DNA of 64,000 nucleotides from Nitrospira sp. (GTDB lineage Bacteria; Nitrospirota; Nitrospiria; Nitrospirales; Nitrospiraceae). Location: assembly GCA_024760545.1 (NCBI GenBank), contig CP060501.1, forward strand, positions 2,868,036-2,932,035, read 5' to 3'. This document shows, piece by piece, positions 9,112 through 17,334 of this stretch (position 1 is its first letter; the number at the start of each line of letters is the position of its first letter). A program made the translations under genes and the position numbers. The notes under the pieces are model-generated. The model was given only the letters and a program-made list of their open reading frames with translations, ran no database searches and had not been told where the DNA came from.

Positions 9112-9191
9112 GCTGTGTGTCTCCTTAGGGTGGCCGAGTCTAAAAGCTTTCCGCTCAAAATGCAAGCTCACAGCGCCTTTCGCCCCTATGG

Positions 9192-9197
9192 TATACT
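9192..9197 (+). promoter_or_regulatory. -10 element, probably leaderless start of lipoprotein gene
   Basis: TATACT lies eight bases upstream of the ATG at 9206. If it is a sigma-70 -10 box, transcription would start at or next to the ATG, giving a leaderless mRNA; there is no Shine-Dalgarno before this ATG. No good -35 was found. Confidence 0.45.
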
Positions 9198-9205
9198 GGC
9201 CCTTC

Positions 9206-9724
9206 ATGCGTACCTGGAGATCCTATTCATCGGCGTCCTTGTTTCTCGGGTGGCTCATCCTCCTGGCGATGGCGGTAGGTGGATGCCCGTCAAAAACCAT
9301 TCAGTACCCTGCGGAGCACGAGCGGCTCCTTCGCATCGATCAGGCCGTGGACTCCCTGCGGAGCGCCTATCAACGAAAAGATCGGCCCGGGTTTCAAGCC
9401 GTGATGTTGCCGTCGGATCAGATGGAAGACCTTCAGCGCCAGGCGGAGATGGACTTCGAGGCGTTTCACTCCATCGCGCTTGAGTTCATGATCGAACGGG
9501 TCGTCATCGAAAAGGACGACATCGACGTCTTTGTCCATTGGCAAGGGACGTGGATGAAAGATGCCAACGACACCGGTGTACGGCAGCGCGGCCACGCGCG
9601 ATTACAGTGGGTCGGGACACAGTCGATTCTCTTGCGCCGGGTAGAGGGAGATCTACCGTTCGGGATGAAGACGAAACAGATGCTTTCGTCCGAGCCTCTC
9701 TCGCCGCAGAACGTTCCGCGATAA
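9206..9724 (+). CDS. Lipoprotein of unknown function
   Basis: A 172-residue protein with an N-terminal hydrophobic segment followed by a lipobox-like site (LAMAVGGC), so it should be exported and lipidated. The mature part has an acidic, helical start (RIDQAVDSLRSAYQRKDRPGF) and then a strand-rich half with VFVHWQGTWMKDAND. That layout suggests a small NTF2-like or DUF4440-like fold, but I cannot name a family. The ATG at 9206 was chosen because it gives the proper signal sequence and sits just after a TATACT element. The stop lies two bases before nadB, so the two are probably co-transcribed. Confidence 0.7.
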   Translation: MRTWRSYSSASLFLGWLILLAMAVGGCPSKTIQYPAEHERLLRIDQAVDSLRSAYQRKDRPGFQAVMLPSDQMEDLQRQAEMDFEAFHSIALEFMIERVVIEKDDIDVFVHWQGTWMKDANDTGVRQRGHARLQWVGTQSILLRRVEGDLPFGMKTKQMLSSEPLSPQNVPR

Positions 9725-9726
9725 CG

Positions 9727-11361
9727 ATGCCTCCGAACGCCCAGGAAGCGGATTTTCTCGTGATCGGAAGTGGAGTCGCCGGGCTCCGCGCCGCATTGGA
9801 GCTCTGCCGCGTGGGTCGGGTGATCATGCTCACCAAAGGCCATCCTCTTCAGAGCAATTCAATCTTTGCACAAGGCGGTGTTGCCGTCGCGCTGAGTGAA
9901 GAAGACGATGTCGCCATCCATTTGACGGATACAGTGAAAGCGGGACATGGGTTGTGTCGTCGTGAAGCGGTGCGCGTTCTGGTCGAGGAAGGACCGGATC
10001 GAATTCAAGAGCTTATCCGGTGGGGAGCGAAGTTCGACAAGACCGGGGGGAAATTTGCCTTTGCTCGAGAAGCGGCCCACAGCCGCAGCCGAATCCTCCG
10101 GGCTCGAGGCGATGCCACGGGAAACGAGATGGTCCGTGTCTTGATGGCGCAGGCCGCCAGACACAGGCGAATTATCCGATTGGATTACCACTTCACCGTC
10201 GATCTTGTGGTCGAGGAAGGCCGATGCTGTGGAGCGGTCGTGCTCGATGAAAATTCAGGACAGCAATTCACGATTCCCGCAAAAGCGGTCGTCCTGTCGA
10301 CCGGTGGAGCCGGGCAGATTTTTGCTCGGACCACGAATCCGCCCAATGCGACCGGCGACGGGATGGCTATGGCATTTCGTGCGGGAGCGGAACTACAGGA
10401 TATGGAATTCGTCCAGTTTCACCCAACGTCGTTGTATCTACCGTCGAGCCCGCCGTTCTTGTTGTCTGAGGCCATGCGGGGAGAGGGAGGCCAGTTGCGC
10501 AATAATAAGGGAGAGATGTTCATGCAACGGTATCATCCGCTCGGCGTCTTGGCTCCGAGGGATATCGTGGCGCGGGCCATTTGGGCGGAGATGGCGGCGA
10601 CGCGCGCGCGACATGTCTACCTTGATGTGACTCACCTGGGGGCAGATTTCGTGAAACGACGCTTTCCGACGATCTATGCGACCTGTCTTCGCCATGATAT
10701 CGATATCACGGAAGAATGGATCCCGGTTTCTCCAAGTGCCCATTACATGATGGGTGGGGTGGCGACCGACATCAATGGGGCCACGACGCTGCCGGGACTG
10801 TTCGCAGCCGGCGAGGTGGCATGCAGTGGCGTGCATGGCGCCAACCGGCTGGCCAGCAATTCTCTATTGGAGGGGCTTGTGTTTGGGATGCGGGCCGGTG
10901 TTGCCGCTGTCGCGTGGGCGGCTCGCTGTTCGATGCCGACGATGACTGCTCACCCCGAGCGCTTGAATCGCGGCCACGTTGACCGATTGGAGGACGCGGA
11001 AAAGGTACGAAGTTCGTTGCGCCGAACGATGTGGGGGCAGGTGGGGCTGGTCCGTTCTCGGGAGTCGTTGATTCGGGCCACGGCTCAGCTTGCCCGATGG
11101 GAGCGCATGGTGTCCCGAACCTTTGCGACGCGGGCGGACTTGGAGGTCAAGAACATGGTGCAGGTGGCGCACTGTGTGGCGGAAGCGGCGTTATGGAGAG
11201 AGAACAGCGTCGGCGCCCATTATCGCTCCGATTTTCCTGAAGCTCGCCGCCCGGGGTGGAAGCTGCATAGCCGATTGCGTGTGATCGAACGCGCTACTGA
11301 TCAGGCGGAGTCGAGGAAACAGGGGCAGATAGTGGCACTGCGTATCCCGAAGAGGGGATGA
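9727..11361 (+). CDS. nadB: L-aspartate oxidase
   Basis: NadB oxidises L-aspartate to iminoaspartate with FAD, the first step of de novo NAD synthesis. The 544-residue product starts at the ATG two bases after the lipoprotein stop. It opens with the dinucleotide-binding motif VIGSGVAGLRAALEL. Typical segments of the succinate dehydrogenase/NadB flavoprotein family follow: LTKG, SIFAQGGVAVAL, the FAD loop AHSRSRILRARGDATG, LSTGGAG, FVQFHPTSLY, LSEAMRGEGG, HYMMGGVATD and GVHGANRLASNSLLEGLVFG. The C-terminal helical domain is complete. Its last 68 bases overlap the convergent transglycosylase gene. nadA and nadC are not in this window. Confidence 0.96.
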   Translation: MPPNAQEADFLVIGSGVAGLRAALELCRVGRVIMLTKGHPLQSNSIFAQGGVAVALSEEDDVAIHLTDTVKAGHGLCRREAVRVLVEEGPDRIQELIRWGAKFDKTGGKFAFAREAAHSRSRILRARGDATGNEMVRVLMAQAARHRRIIRLDYHFTVDLVVEEGRCCGAVVLDENSGQQFTIPAKAVVLSTGGAGQIFARTTNPPNATGDGMAMAFRAGAELQDMEFVQFHPTSLYLPSSPPFLLSEAMRGEGGQLRNNKGEMFMQRYHPLGVLAPRDIVARAIWAEMAATRARHVYLDVTHLGADFVKRRFPTIYATCLRHDIDITEEWIPVSPSAHYMMGGVATDINGATTLPGLFAAGEVACSGVHGANRLASNSLLEGLVFGMRAGVAAVAWAARCSMPTMTAHPERLNRGHVDRLEDAEKVRSSLRRTMWGQVGLVRSRESLIRATAQLARWERMVSRTFATRADLEVKNMVQVAHCVAEAALWRENSVGAHYRSDFPEARRPGWKLHSRLRVIERATDQAESRKQGQIVALRIPKRG

Positions 11362-12004
11362 CGTGTCCGGCTGAAGCAAGGTCACGTGCAAGAAAGGTTC
11401 GGTAGTACCGCAACACCTTGCGAACATATTGACGGGTTTCGTCGATCGGCGGAAGAGTTCGGTAACGGTCTACCACATGTTCCCCCGCATTATACGCGGC
11501 AAGTGCCAGAGGGAGATTCCCGCGGAATCGATCAAGCAGTTGTCGCAAATACTTGGTTCCTCCACCGATATTATCTTCCGGATCGTAGAGATCCCGCACA
11601 TCCAACCTCAACGCAGTCTGCGGCATCAATTGCATTAATCCGATGGCGCCTGCCCGGGATACCGCCTGGGGATCAAAATCAGATTCGGCCTTGATGACGG
11701 CACGGATCAGGGCTGGGTGCAGCTGATGTTGCTGTGAGAATCGGCTGATCATCGGTTCCAACTGTTGTTCCGAGATGATGGGGTGCAGCCGATTCGGTTG
11801 GAGGTCGACCCGCCGGTACCGAGCATCCGATGGAACATTGGTGAGAGATATGGTCCCCTTGGCATCGATATATTGGTAAATTTCAGAGTGGACACTGGGG
11901 GTCGCCATCATCAGGAGAAAGCCGCTGCAGAGAATGCTGGAGGCCGCCATGCGGGGCCACCTGTGGATTGAGTCAGTTTGGCGTCTGAGTATTGGCATCG
12001 TCAA
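11294..12004 (-). CDS. Lytic transglycosylase with N-terminal DUF4124-like region
   Basis: A periplasmic murein-cleaving enzyme of the Slt/MltC type, 236 residues. A signal peptide spans roughly residues 15-40. Residues ~41-65 (EIYQYIDAKGTISLTNVPSD) match the DUF4124 module common before such domains. Residues ~95-200 form the SLT domain: the catalytic glutamate in IRAVIKAESDFDPQAVS, then GAIGLMQLMPQTA and LALAAYNAGEHVVDRY. The C-terminal tail is Pro/Ser rich. Two in-frame ATGs (12004 and 11998) are both acceptable starts. Its 3' end overlaps nadB by 68 bases in convergent orientation, so the two transcripts must be partly antisense. Confidence 0.92.
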   Translation of the reverse strand: MTMPILRRQTDSIHRWPRMAASSILCSGFLLMMATPSVHSEIYQYIDAKGTISLTNVPSDARYRRVDLQPNRLHPIISEQQLEPMISRFSQQHQLHPALIRAVIKAESDFDPQAVSRAGAIGLMQLMPQTALRLDVRDLYDPEDNIGGGTKYLRQLLDRFRGNLPLALAAYNAGEHVVDRYRTLPPIDETRQYVRKVLRYYRTFLARDLASAGHVIPSSGYAVPLSAPVSSTPPDQ

Positions 12005-12098
12005 ACGATAGCAGCCTGGAACAGACAGTCAAGGAAATGCAGTTCTTATGCCTTTGTGGGGATCTGGAAGATGCTGGAAAAACAGGAGGATCAGAAAA

Positions 12099-12986
12099 TC
12101 ATGTCGAGCCGGCTGGTTCCAAAAAGCGCTCTCGTGCGGCAATGAATTGCTCTCTGAGTTTTCGGGTCATCCGACCCGGTGTTCCGCCTCCAACCGGTGT
12201 GTGCCCTACCCGGGTCACCGGCATAATTTCCATGCTGGTGTTCGTTAAAAAACACTCGTCGGCCCGGTGCAACTGATCGGCAGGATAGTGTCCTTCTTCG
12301 ACGGGGATTTGGAGTTCCCCGGCCAGCTGAATCACGATCCCTCTAGTGATGCCGTCAAGCAGGCCGCACTCCAACGCGGGTGTTCGCAATATGCCGTTCG
12401 TCACAAAGAACAGATTGCTGATCGTGCACTCGGTCAGATGTTCCTCCCAATTGAGCAGGATACTATCGAATGCGCCGACGGCAATGGCCTCGCGTTTTGC
12501 CAGAATATTGTTCAAGAAATTGATGGCCTTGATCTGCGGCGACAATGCACTCGGCAGGTTCCGCTTCGTGGCAGCGATGATGACATGGACACCCGCCCCA
12601 TAGAGATGGGACGCCGGAGACACCAGAGGCTTGGCCATCACGACAACAGTCGGTGATGGGCACAGAGACGGGTCTAAACCAATGTCTCCCGCTCCTCTCG
12701 AAACGGTGATCCTCAGATAGGCATCGCGCTGGTCAGTTCCAATGTCGTTGCGTGCCATCGCCTCATGCAGAATATCGGCCCACTCCTTCAGGGGAATCGG
12801 GATCGTCAACCCGATTGCTTCAGCGGATCGGAACAACCGTGACAGATGTTGATCCCGCATGAAGAGGCGGGGGCCGTACGAACGAAGCGTCTCATAGACC
12901 CCGTCTCCATAGAGAAATCCATGGTCGAACACGGAGATCACGGCGTCTTCGCCTCTCACAAACTTGTTATTCAAATAGATCCACAT
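12099..12986 (-). CDS. Class IV aminotransferase family enzyme (probable aminodeoxychorismate lyase or branched-chain aminotransferase)
   Basis: A 295-residue PLP enzyme of fold type IV. It starts MWIYLNNKFVRGEDAVIS and has FDHGFLYGDGVYETLR near the N-terminus, the PLP lysine region at IKAINFLNNILAKREA, NWEEHLTECTISNLFFV, and the PLP-phosphate segment GLLDGITRGIVIQLA. This family includes IlvE, D-amino-acid aminotransferase and PabC. The ATG lies four bases after the stop of the pabB-like gene, so the pair is translationally close. In that context PabC (4-amino-4-deoxychorismate to p-aminobenzoate) is the best guess, but BCAT activity cannot be ruled out. Confidence 0.85.
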   Translation of the reverse strand: MWIYLNNKFVRGEDAVISVFDHGFLYGDGVYETLRSYGPRLFMRDQHLSRLFRSAEAIGLTIPIPLKEWADILHEAMARNDIGTDQRDAYLRITVSRGAGDIGLDPSLCPSPTVVVMAKPLVSPASHLYGAGVHVIIAATKRNLPSALSPQIKAINFLNNILAKREAIAVGAFDSILLNWEEHLTECTISNLFFVTNGILRTPALECGLLDGITRGIVIQLAGELQIPVEEGHYPADQLHRADECFLTNTSMEIMPVTRVGHTPVGGGTPGRMTRKLREQFIAARERFLEPAGST

Positions 12987-12990
12987 CGGG

Positions 12991-14466
12991 TCATGAAAAG
13001 GCACTGAAAAAGGCCTGAGCCTTATGGATGGTTTCCTCGTACTCATGGGCCGGGTCGGAATCAGCCACAATCCCCGCTCCAACTTGCAGATAGCCTTTCC
13101 CCTGCTGCATGACCAGCGTTCGGATGAGGATATTGAAATCAAGGTCACCGCTCCAGCTGAGGTAGCCCATCGATCCGGTATATGGACCGCGGCGGACCGG
13201 TTCCAATTCTTCGATGATCTCCATGCAGCGAATCTTGGGGACGCCGGTAATCGTTCCCCCCGGGAACATGGCCTTCAACAGGTCGAACCCAGTTGCGTGA
13301 TCCTTCAAGGTGCCGCCTACATGTGAGACCAGGTGGTTGACATGAGAATACTGCTCCAAGGTCATCAGTTCGTCCACGTGGACGCTTCCAAAACGGCAAA
13401 CCCGGCCGAGGTCATTTCGCTCAAGGTCCACCAGCATGACATGTTCCGCGCGTTCCTTTTCATTGGCTCGCAGCTCGCCAACAAGTCGGTGATCGTCGGT
13501 CACATTGTTCCCACGGGGTCTGGTGCCCGCGATCGGCCTGGTGTCGGCTTGACGACCGTCGAGGCGAACGAGGCGTTCTGGTGATGAACTGATGAGGCGA
13601 ACCGCATCGAACCGGAGCAATCCTGAGAAAGGAGAAGGGTTCAACGTCCGGAGGCGACCATAGGCCGACAAATCGGCTTGAATTGCTCCCTGAGAGAGCG
13701 TCTCACAGCTCACGGTGAAACGGTGTGAGAGGTTGGCCTGGTATATGTCTCCCGCTGCAATGTACTCCTGGCAGCGGCGGACATTTGTCATATAAGCCGA
13801 CTGATGCTGCTCAGGTGTGAATGTGAGGTTGCCGAGGTTGCCCTCATACGCCTCGACACGGTTGAGTCCGGTTAACTGGGCTTCGAAAGCCGCGAGGCGA
13901 TCGTTCCCTTCACGAAGAAGCTTTTCCCGAGGCTCGCCTAAAAATCGTTCAAGCGGTGGGCAGAACATCAGCATCAGATGGCCGAGTTCATGGTCCACGG
14001 CTGCGACTAGATCGAAAAATGCGAATTCCAGATCCGGACAGGCAAGGTCATCGAAGGCCAACGAGGGCAACTTCTCGAACTGGCGGGCAAGATCATAGCT
14101 CAAGTAACCGACTGCTCCGCCGAAAAACGGCGGAGCTTCGGAAGGACGAACAATCTGCTGGCTCTGCATCAGATGGGCCAAACGTTCAAAAGGGCCCAGC
14201 CCCGTTTTCATGTGGCCTTGGGTCGATCGTTCCACGAACTGTTCAGCTGTTCCGGACAACCTGAGATAGGGATCGCTGGCGAAGTAGGAATATCGCCCCA
14301 TCGTCCCGCTACCGTTGCCACTCTCAAACAGAAAGGACGGGTGACGAGTCGAGGCGGTTTTGGCGTACAGCTCAAAGGAGCTAGCCGAGGGACAAGGGCG
14401 CGTCACGATGAGAGGCGAAGGAGGTCCTTGCAAAAATGAGCTCGACGATGGTGCGATCCGCCGCAT
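12991..14466 (-). CDS. pabB: Aminodeoxychorismate synthase component I-like (anthranilate synthase family)
   Basis: A chorismate-binding enzyme of 491 residues. It has an N-terminal TrpE/PabB domain (HPSFLFESG, SDPYLRLSG) and a C-terminal chorismate domain with CQEYIAAGDIYQANLSHRF, SSSPERLVRLDG, MLVDLERNDLGRV, MFPGGTITGVPK and GPYTGSMGYLSW. The adjoining class IV aminotransferase gene points to p-aminobenzoate (folate) synthesis. One feature is odd: the signature reads PIAGTRPRG, as in anthranilate and isochorismate synthases, whereas classical PabB has PIKGT with a catalytic lysine. The ATG at 14466 is preceded by AAGGAAG; the TTG two codons earlier is less likely. TrpE remains an alternative. 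No glutaminase subunit is adjacent. Confidence 0.85.
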   Translation of the reverse strand: MRRIAPSSSSFLQGPPSPLIVTRPCPSASSFELYAKTASTRHPSFLFESGNGSGTMGRYSYFASDPYLRLSGTAEQFVERSTQGHMKTGLGPFERLAHLMQSQQIVRPSEAPPFFGGAVGYLSYDLARQFEKLPSLAFDDLACPDLEFAFFDLVAAVDHELGHLMLMFCPPLERFLGEPREKLLREGNDRLAAFEAQLTGLNRVEAYEGNLGNLTFTPEQHQSAYMTNVRRCQEYIAAGDIYQANLSHRFTVSCETLSQGAIQADLSAYGRLRTLNPSPFSGLLRFDAVRLISSSPERLVRLDGRQADTRPIAGTRPRGNNVTDDHRLVGELRANEKERAEHVMLVDLERNDLGRVCRFGSVHVDELMTLEQYSHVNHLVSHVGGTLKDHATGFDLLKAMFPGGTITGVPKIRCMEIIEELEPVRRGPYTGSMGYLSWSGDLDFNILIRTLVMQQGKGYLQVGAGIVADSDPAHEYEETIHKAQAFFSAFS

Positions 14467-14631
14467 GTTCAATGACTTCCTTGTACAAGGAGCGTGAGCC
14501 CACTATACCGCAGAGATTTCTGGTGGGATAGGGCTCTAACGGCTTGACATTCCTCACGGAGTTTTGCTTAAATTGCTCGCCCATCAACGGCAGAGTTCTG
14601 CTCACGTGCTCTCGCCTCCCATGGGTCTCGG

Positions 14632-14850
14632 ATGGCCCCTTCACAAGATCCCTTATACGCGGGGCTCGGCCAAGCGGTCCGGATCGCAACAGATCTGCTC
14701 GCTGCGCTGATTGTCGGGGGAGCGCTGGGGTGGGTCTGCGACACATACCTCTTTGATTCTACCCCCTGGGGGATGATTGGAGGTCTTGTGTTAGGCCTCG
14801 CGACAGGAATGAGGAATGCGTATCGGTCGGCCCAACGGTGGAAGACGTAA
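14632..14850 (+). CDS. AtpI-like ATP synthase accessory protein
   Basis: A 72-residue protein with two membrane helices (~residues 15-33 and 43-60) and a Gly-rich connection (GGALGWVCDTYLF, WGMIGGLVLGLATGMRN). This is the usual form of AtpI (ATPase_gene1), which helps assemble the c-ring or carries Mg2+. It is the first gene of the Fo cluster and lies 31 bases before atpB. The basic C-terminus (YRSAQRWKT) would face the cytoplasm. The assignment rests mostly on length, topology and position. Confidence 0.8.
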   Translation: MAPSQDPLYAGLGQAVRIATDLLAALIVGGALGWVCDTYLFDSTPWGMIGGLVLGLATGMRNAYRSAQRWKT

Positions 14851-14881
14851 CGCCGATCGATAAAGAAAACACAAGAGTATC

Positions 14882-15631
14882 ATGGAAGAAAGCCCGCTCC
14901 ATCAATTCGAACTTCAGAACTGGATTCCGATTTCGCTAGCCGGATTGGACATTTCCATCAATAAGGCCGTCGTCTTCATGTGGATCGTCGTTGCGGTGAC
15001 GGCGATGTTGATGGTGATGGCAGGATCGGCCCGCAGGCTGGTGCCCGGAAAGTTGCAGAGCATGGCGGAAATGATGGCGGATTTCATTCGCAGCATGATT
15101 TTGGATACGATGGGCAAAGAGGGGATGCGATTTTTCCCTCTCATCGCCACGCTGTTCCTGTTTATTCTCTTCAGTAATCTCATCGGGTTGATCCCAGGCA
15201 GTTACACGGTCACGAGTCAGGTAGTCGTGACGGCTGTCTTTTCCTGCGTGGTCTACGGGCTCAGCTTGGTCATAGGATTTTATTTACATGGAGTGAAGTT
15301 CCTCGGCATCCTTGTTCCGCCAGGCACGCCCGGCTGGCTGGTGCCCTTGATGATTCCGATCGAAATAATCAGTCAATTGGCACGGCCTGTTTCGCTGGCT
15401 GTCCGGCTCTTTGCGAATATGACGGCAGGCCACGTCATGCTTGCGGTTCTGTTCGGCCTGACGATCGGTGGCGGGTTGCTGATCGGGTGGTTGCCCTTTA
15501 CGTTTACGGTGGCAATCTATGTATTGGAATGTGGTATCGCGTTCATTCAAGCCTATATTTTTACGATATTGACTTGTGTCTACTTGGGGGACGCATTTCA
15601 TTTGCACGGACATGATGAGCACGCGCATTAG
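14882..15631 (+). CDS. atpB: ATP synthase Fo subunit a
   Basis: The 249-residue proton-channel subunit of F-type ATP synthase, with five to six membrane helices. Key signatures: LIGLIPGSYTVTSQ in the second helix region and the channel helix PISLAV-type segment LARPVSLAVRLFANMTAGHVML, which carries the essential arginine (in VRLFANM). The last helices have VLECGIAFIQAYIFTILTCVYLGDA, with the conserved Glu and Gln. It ends in a His-rich tail (HLHGHDEHAH). It is followed 36 bases later by the c subunit gene, which has a GGGAGGAG SD. Confidence 0.96.
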   Translation: MEESPLHQFELQNWIPISLAGLDISINKAVVFMWIVVAVTAMLMVMAGSARRLVPGKLQSMAEMMADFIRSMILDTMGKEGMRFFPLIATLFLFILFSNLIGLIPGSYTVTSQVVVTAVFSCVVYGLSLVIGFYLHGVKFLGILVPPGTPGWLVPLMIPIEIISQLARPVSLAVRLFANMTAGHVMLAVLFGLTIGGGLLIGWLPFTFTVAIYVLECGIAFIQAYIFTILTCVYLGDAFHLHGHDEHAH

Positions 15632-15667
15632 CGCGTGCGCGTTTAGACAAGGGAGGAGTAAGCCATA

Positions 15668-15898
15668 ATGGATTCAGCAGCAGCAGGGTTGATCGGTATG
15701 GGATGTGCGGCGGCAGGGTTTGCCGGGGCCGGTGTGGGAATCGGCTACATCTTCGGGAAGATGATCGAAGTGGTGGCCCGTCAGCCCGAAGCAGAAGCTC
15801 GCGTCACGAAGTATATGTGGATCGGATTCGCGTTGGTGGAAGCCATTGCCTTGTATGGCTTGGTCATTGCCTTCATCATCATGGGCTTCCGCAAATAA
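15668..15898 (+). CDS. atpE: ATP synthase Fo subunit c
   Basis: A 76-residue two-helix hairpin that forms the rotor ring. The first helix is glycine/alanine rich (GMGCAAAGFAGAGVGIGYI), the polar loop has ARQPEAE, and the second helix has GFALVEAIALYGLVIAFII with the ion-binding glutamate in VEAIALY. The GAGVGIG spacing and a lone Glu without the extra polar ligands of Na+ rings suggest H+ coupling (inference). GGAGGAG precedes the ATG. Confidence 0.96.
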   Translation: MDSAAAGLIGMGCAAAGFAGAGVGIGYIFGKMIEVVARQPEAEARVTKYMWIGFALVEAIALYGLVIAFIIMGFRK

Positions 15899-15900
15899 CA

Positions 15901-15968
15901 GTGCCGAGCGGTGAGTGCCCGGTGCTGAATAGCACTCGGCGCTCAGGACTCAGCACACAGCACTTAGG
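15901..15968. repeat. Dispersed short repeat with hairpin between atpE and atpF
   Basis: The atpE-atpF spacer holds a hairpin at 15917-15940, in which GCC-c-GGTGCT pairs with AGCACT-c-GGC around a GAAT loop. It is followed by alternating 'CTCAG.ACTCAGCAC' units. Positions 15937-15953 match 37313-37329 (start of der) at 15 of 17 bases. It looks like a small REP-type or tandem-derived element rather than a normal spacer. Confidence 0.5.
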
Positions 15969-15975
15969 TTAAATT

Positions 15976-16482
15976 ATGCCTCAGTTTGAATCGCATTTTT
16001 TCTCTTCCCTGATCTTCTGGGAAATCGTGTCGTTCGCGATTTTGTTTTTTGTGCTCTACAAGTATGCCTTCCCGGGCATCCTGAGCGTTCTTGAAGAGCG
16101 CGAAAAGAAAATCAAGGACAGCTTGGATCAAGCCGAGCTTCATCGAACGGAAGCCGAGCGCCGGTTGAAGGAATATGAAGCCAAACTCAGCGCAGCGGGG
16201 AAAGAGGCGGAAGCCATCCTTGCCACCGCGAAGGAACGGGCACAACGGCTCCTCGATGAAAACGAGCAACGGTTAACGGCGGATGCGGAACGAATCAAAG
16301 GGGAAGCTACGCGTGAGATCGAGCAGGAACGGCGCAAGGCGCTTCAAGACATTCGGACCCAAACGACCGAGCTTGCGTTGATGGTAGCCGAGAAAGTGGT
16401 GCAGCGGAGCTTGACTGAGGCTGATCAGAAAAAGTTCGCAGACGAAGCGCTCGACGCTCTTTCCAAATCCTATGGGCGATAA
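15976..16482 (+). CDS. atpF: ATP synthase Fo subunit b
   Basis: The 168-residue peripheral stalk subunit. One N-terminal membrane helix (~residues 10-28, IFWEIVSFAILFFVLYKYA) is followed by a long charged coiled coil (VLEEREKKIKDSLDQAEL ... RIKGEATREIEQERRKAL). The C-terminal part ALMVAEKVVQRSLTEADQKK is the usual delta-binding end. It is the last Fo gene: the genes for delta, alpha, gamma, beta and epsilon do not follow. Instead a strong bidirectional terminator lies just downstream. Confidence 0.94.
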   Translation: MPQFESHFFSSLIFWEIVSFAILFFVLYKYAFPGILSVLEEREKKIKDSLDQAELHRTEAERRLKEYEAKLSAAGKEAEAILATAKERAQRLLDENEQRLTADAERIKGEATREIEQERRKALQDIRTQTTELALMVAEKVVQRSLTEADQKKFADEALDALSKSYGR

Positions 16483-16495
16483 CGTATTGTAACGT

Positions 16496-16529
16496 GCGGG
16501 TGGAGTCAGCTCAGCGTGACTCCACCCGC
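16496..16529. terminator. Bidirectional terminator hairpin between atpF and larE
   Basis: A perfect 13-bp inverted repeat (GCGGGTGGAGTCA and its complement) around the 8-base loop GCTCAGCG. It sits between two convergent genes and overlaps the last codons of larE. No long T run follows on either side, so termination could be inefficient or Rho-assisted. Confidence 0.7.
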
Positions 16530-17315
16530 CCGATACCCTTCCAAATCCACGGTCACGAATTTAAACCCCAATTCCTTCAATTGTGCGCTGATTCTGGCGC
16601 ATCGGGCTGCTTCCATGAACCAAGGCAGTTCGTCTTTCGCTACTTCAATCCTGGCTATTTCCCCGTGGTTTCGCACTCGAAAATGACGGAATCCCTCGTG
16701 TTGGAGCACGGCTTCGGCTCTTTCGACTCGGCTTAATTTTTCGCTGGTAATCACGATCCCTCGCGGGATTCTTGACGAAAGACAGGCTGCGGCCGGTTTA
16801 TCCCAATTTGAAAGCCCAAGTTCTTTGGCCAGGATGCGGATGTCGGACTTCGAGAGTTCAGCTTCGACGAGCGGGCTGCGAACTCCCCATTGGCGAGCGG
16901 CGTTGATGCCGGGACGGTCGTCACCGAGATCATCAAGGTTGGTTCCGTCCACGACATACGCAGCTGCCTTGGATTCACGGAGATTCCCAAGAAGCCGGTA
17001 CAAATCGGTCTTACAGTGAAAACACCGATTTGCGTCATTCTTGACGAAGTCGTCGATGGCCAGCTGATCGGTTTGGACCGTTTCATAACGTGCACCGATT
17101 TCCTGGGCGACCCGCTCGGCAGTTTCCAACTCGATCGAGGGGAACGTCGGAGAGACGGCCGTGATACCGACCGCCTTTTCATGGAGTTGCTCGTGAGCGA
17201 CCTTCAGGACGAAGGTGCTGTCGATTCCACCGGAATACGCGACCACTACCGAGCCCATCTCTGTCAGGAGGGTTCGGAGCCGATCGAGTTTGTGCTGGAG
17301 AACAGCCGATTGCAT
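16506..17315 (-). CDS. larE: ATP-dependent sacrificial sulfur transferase LarE
   Basis: LarE adenylates pyridinium-3,5-biscarboxylic acid mononucleotide and transfers sulfur to it while making the nickel-pincer cofactor of lactate racemase-type enzymes. The 269-residue protein has the PP-loop VVVAYSGGIDSTFVLKVA at residues ~20-37, then DDFVKNDANRCFHCKTDLY, VDGTNLDDLGDDRPG, SPLVEAELSK and KPAAACLSSRIPRG. The last carries the cysteine corresponding to the sulfur-donor region. The ATG at 17315 gives the normal LarE length. larB and larC are not nearby. It is the last gene of a minus-strand set after two M16 proteases, 19 bases downstream of the second. Confidence 0.9.
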   Translation of the reverse strand: MQSAVLQHKLDRLRTLLTEMGSVVVAYSGGIDSTFVLKVAHEQLHEKAVGITAVSPTFPSIELETAERVAQEIGARYETVQTDQLAIDDFVKNDANRCFHCKTDLYRLLGNLRESKAAAYVVDGTNLDDLGDDRPGINAARQWGVRSPLVEAELSKSDIRILAKELGLSNWDKPAAACLSSRIPRGIVITSEKLSRVERAEAVLQHEGFRHFRVRNHGEIARIEVAKDELPWFMEAARCARISAQLKELGFKFVTVDLEGYRAGGVTLS

Positions 17316-17334
17316 GGAGTGCTCTTCAGGCTGT

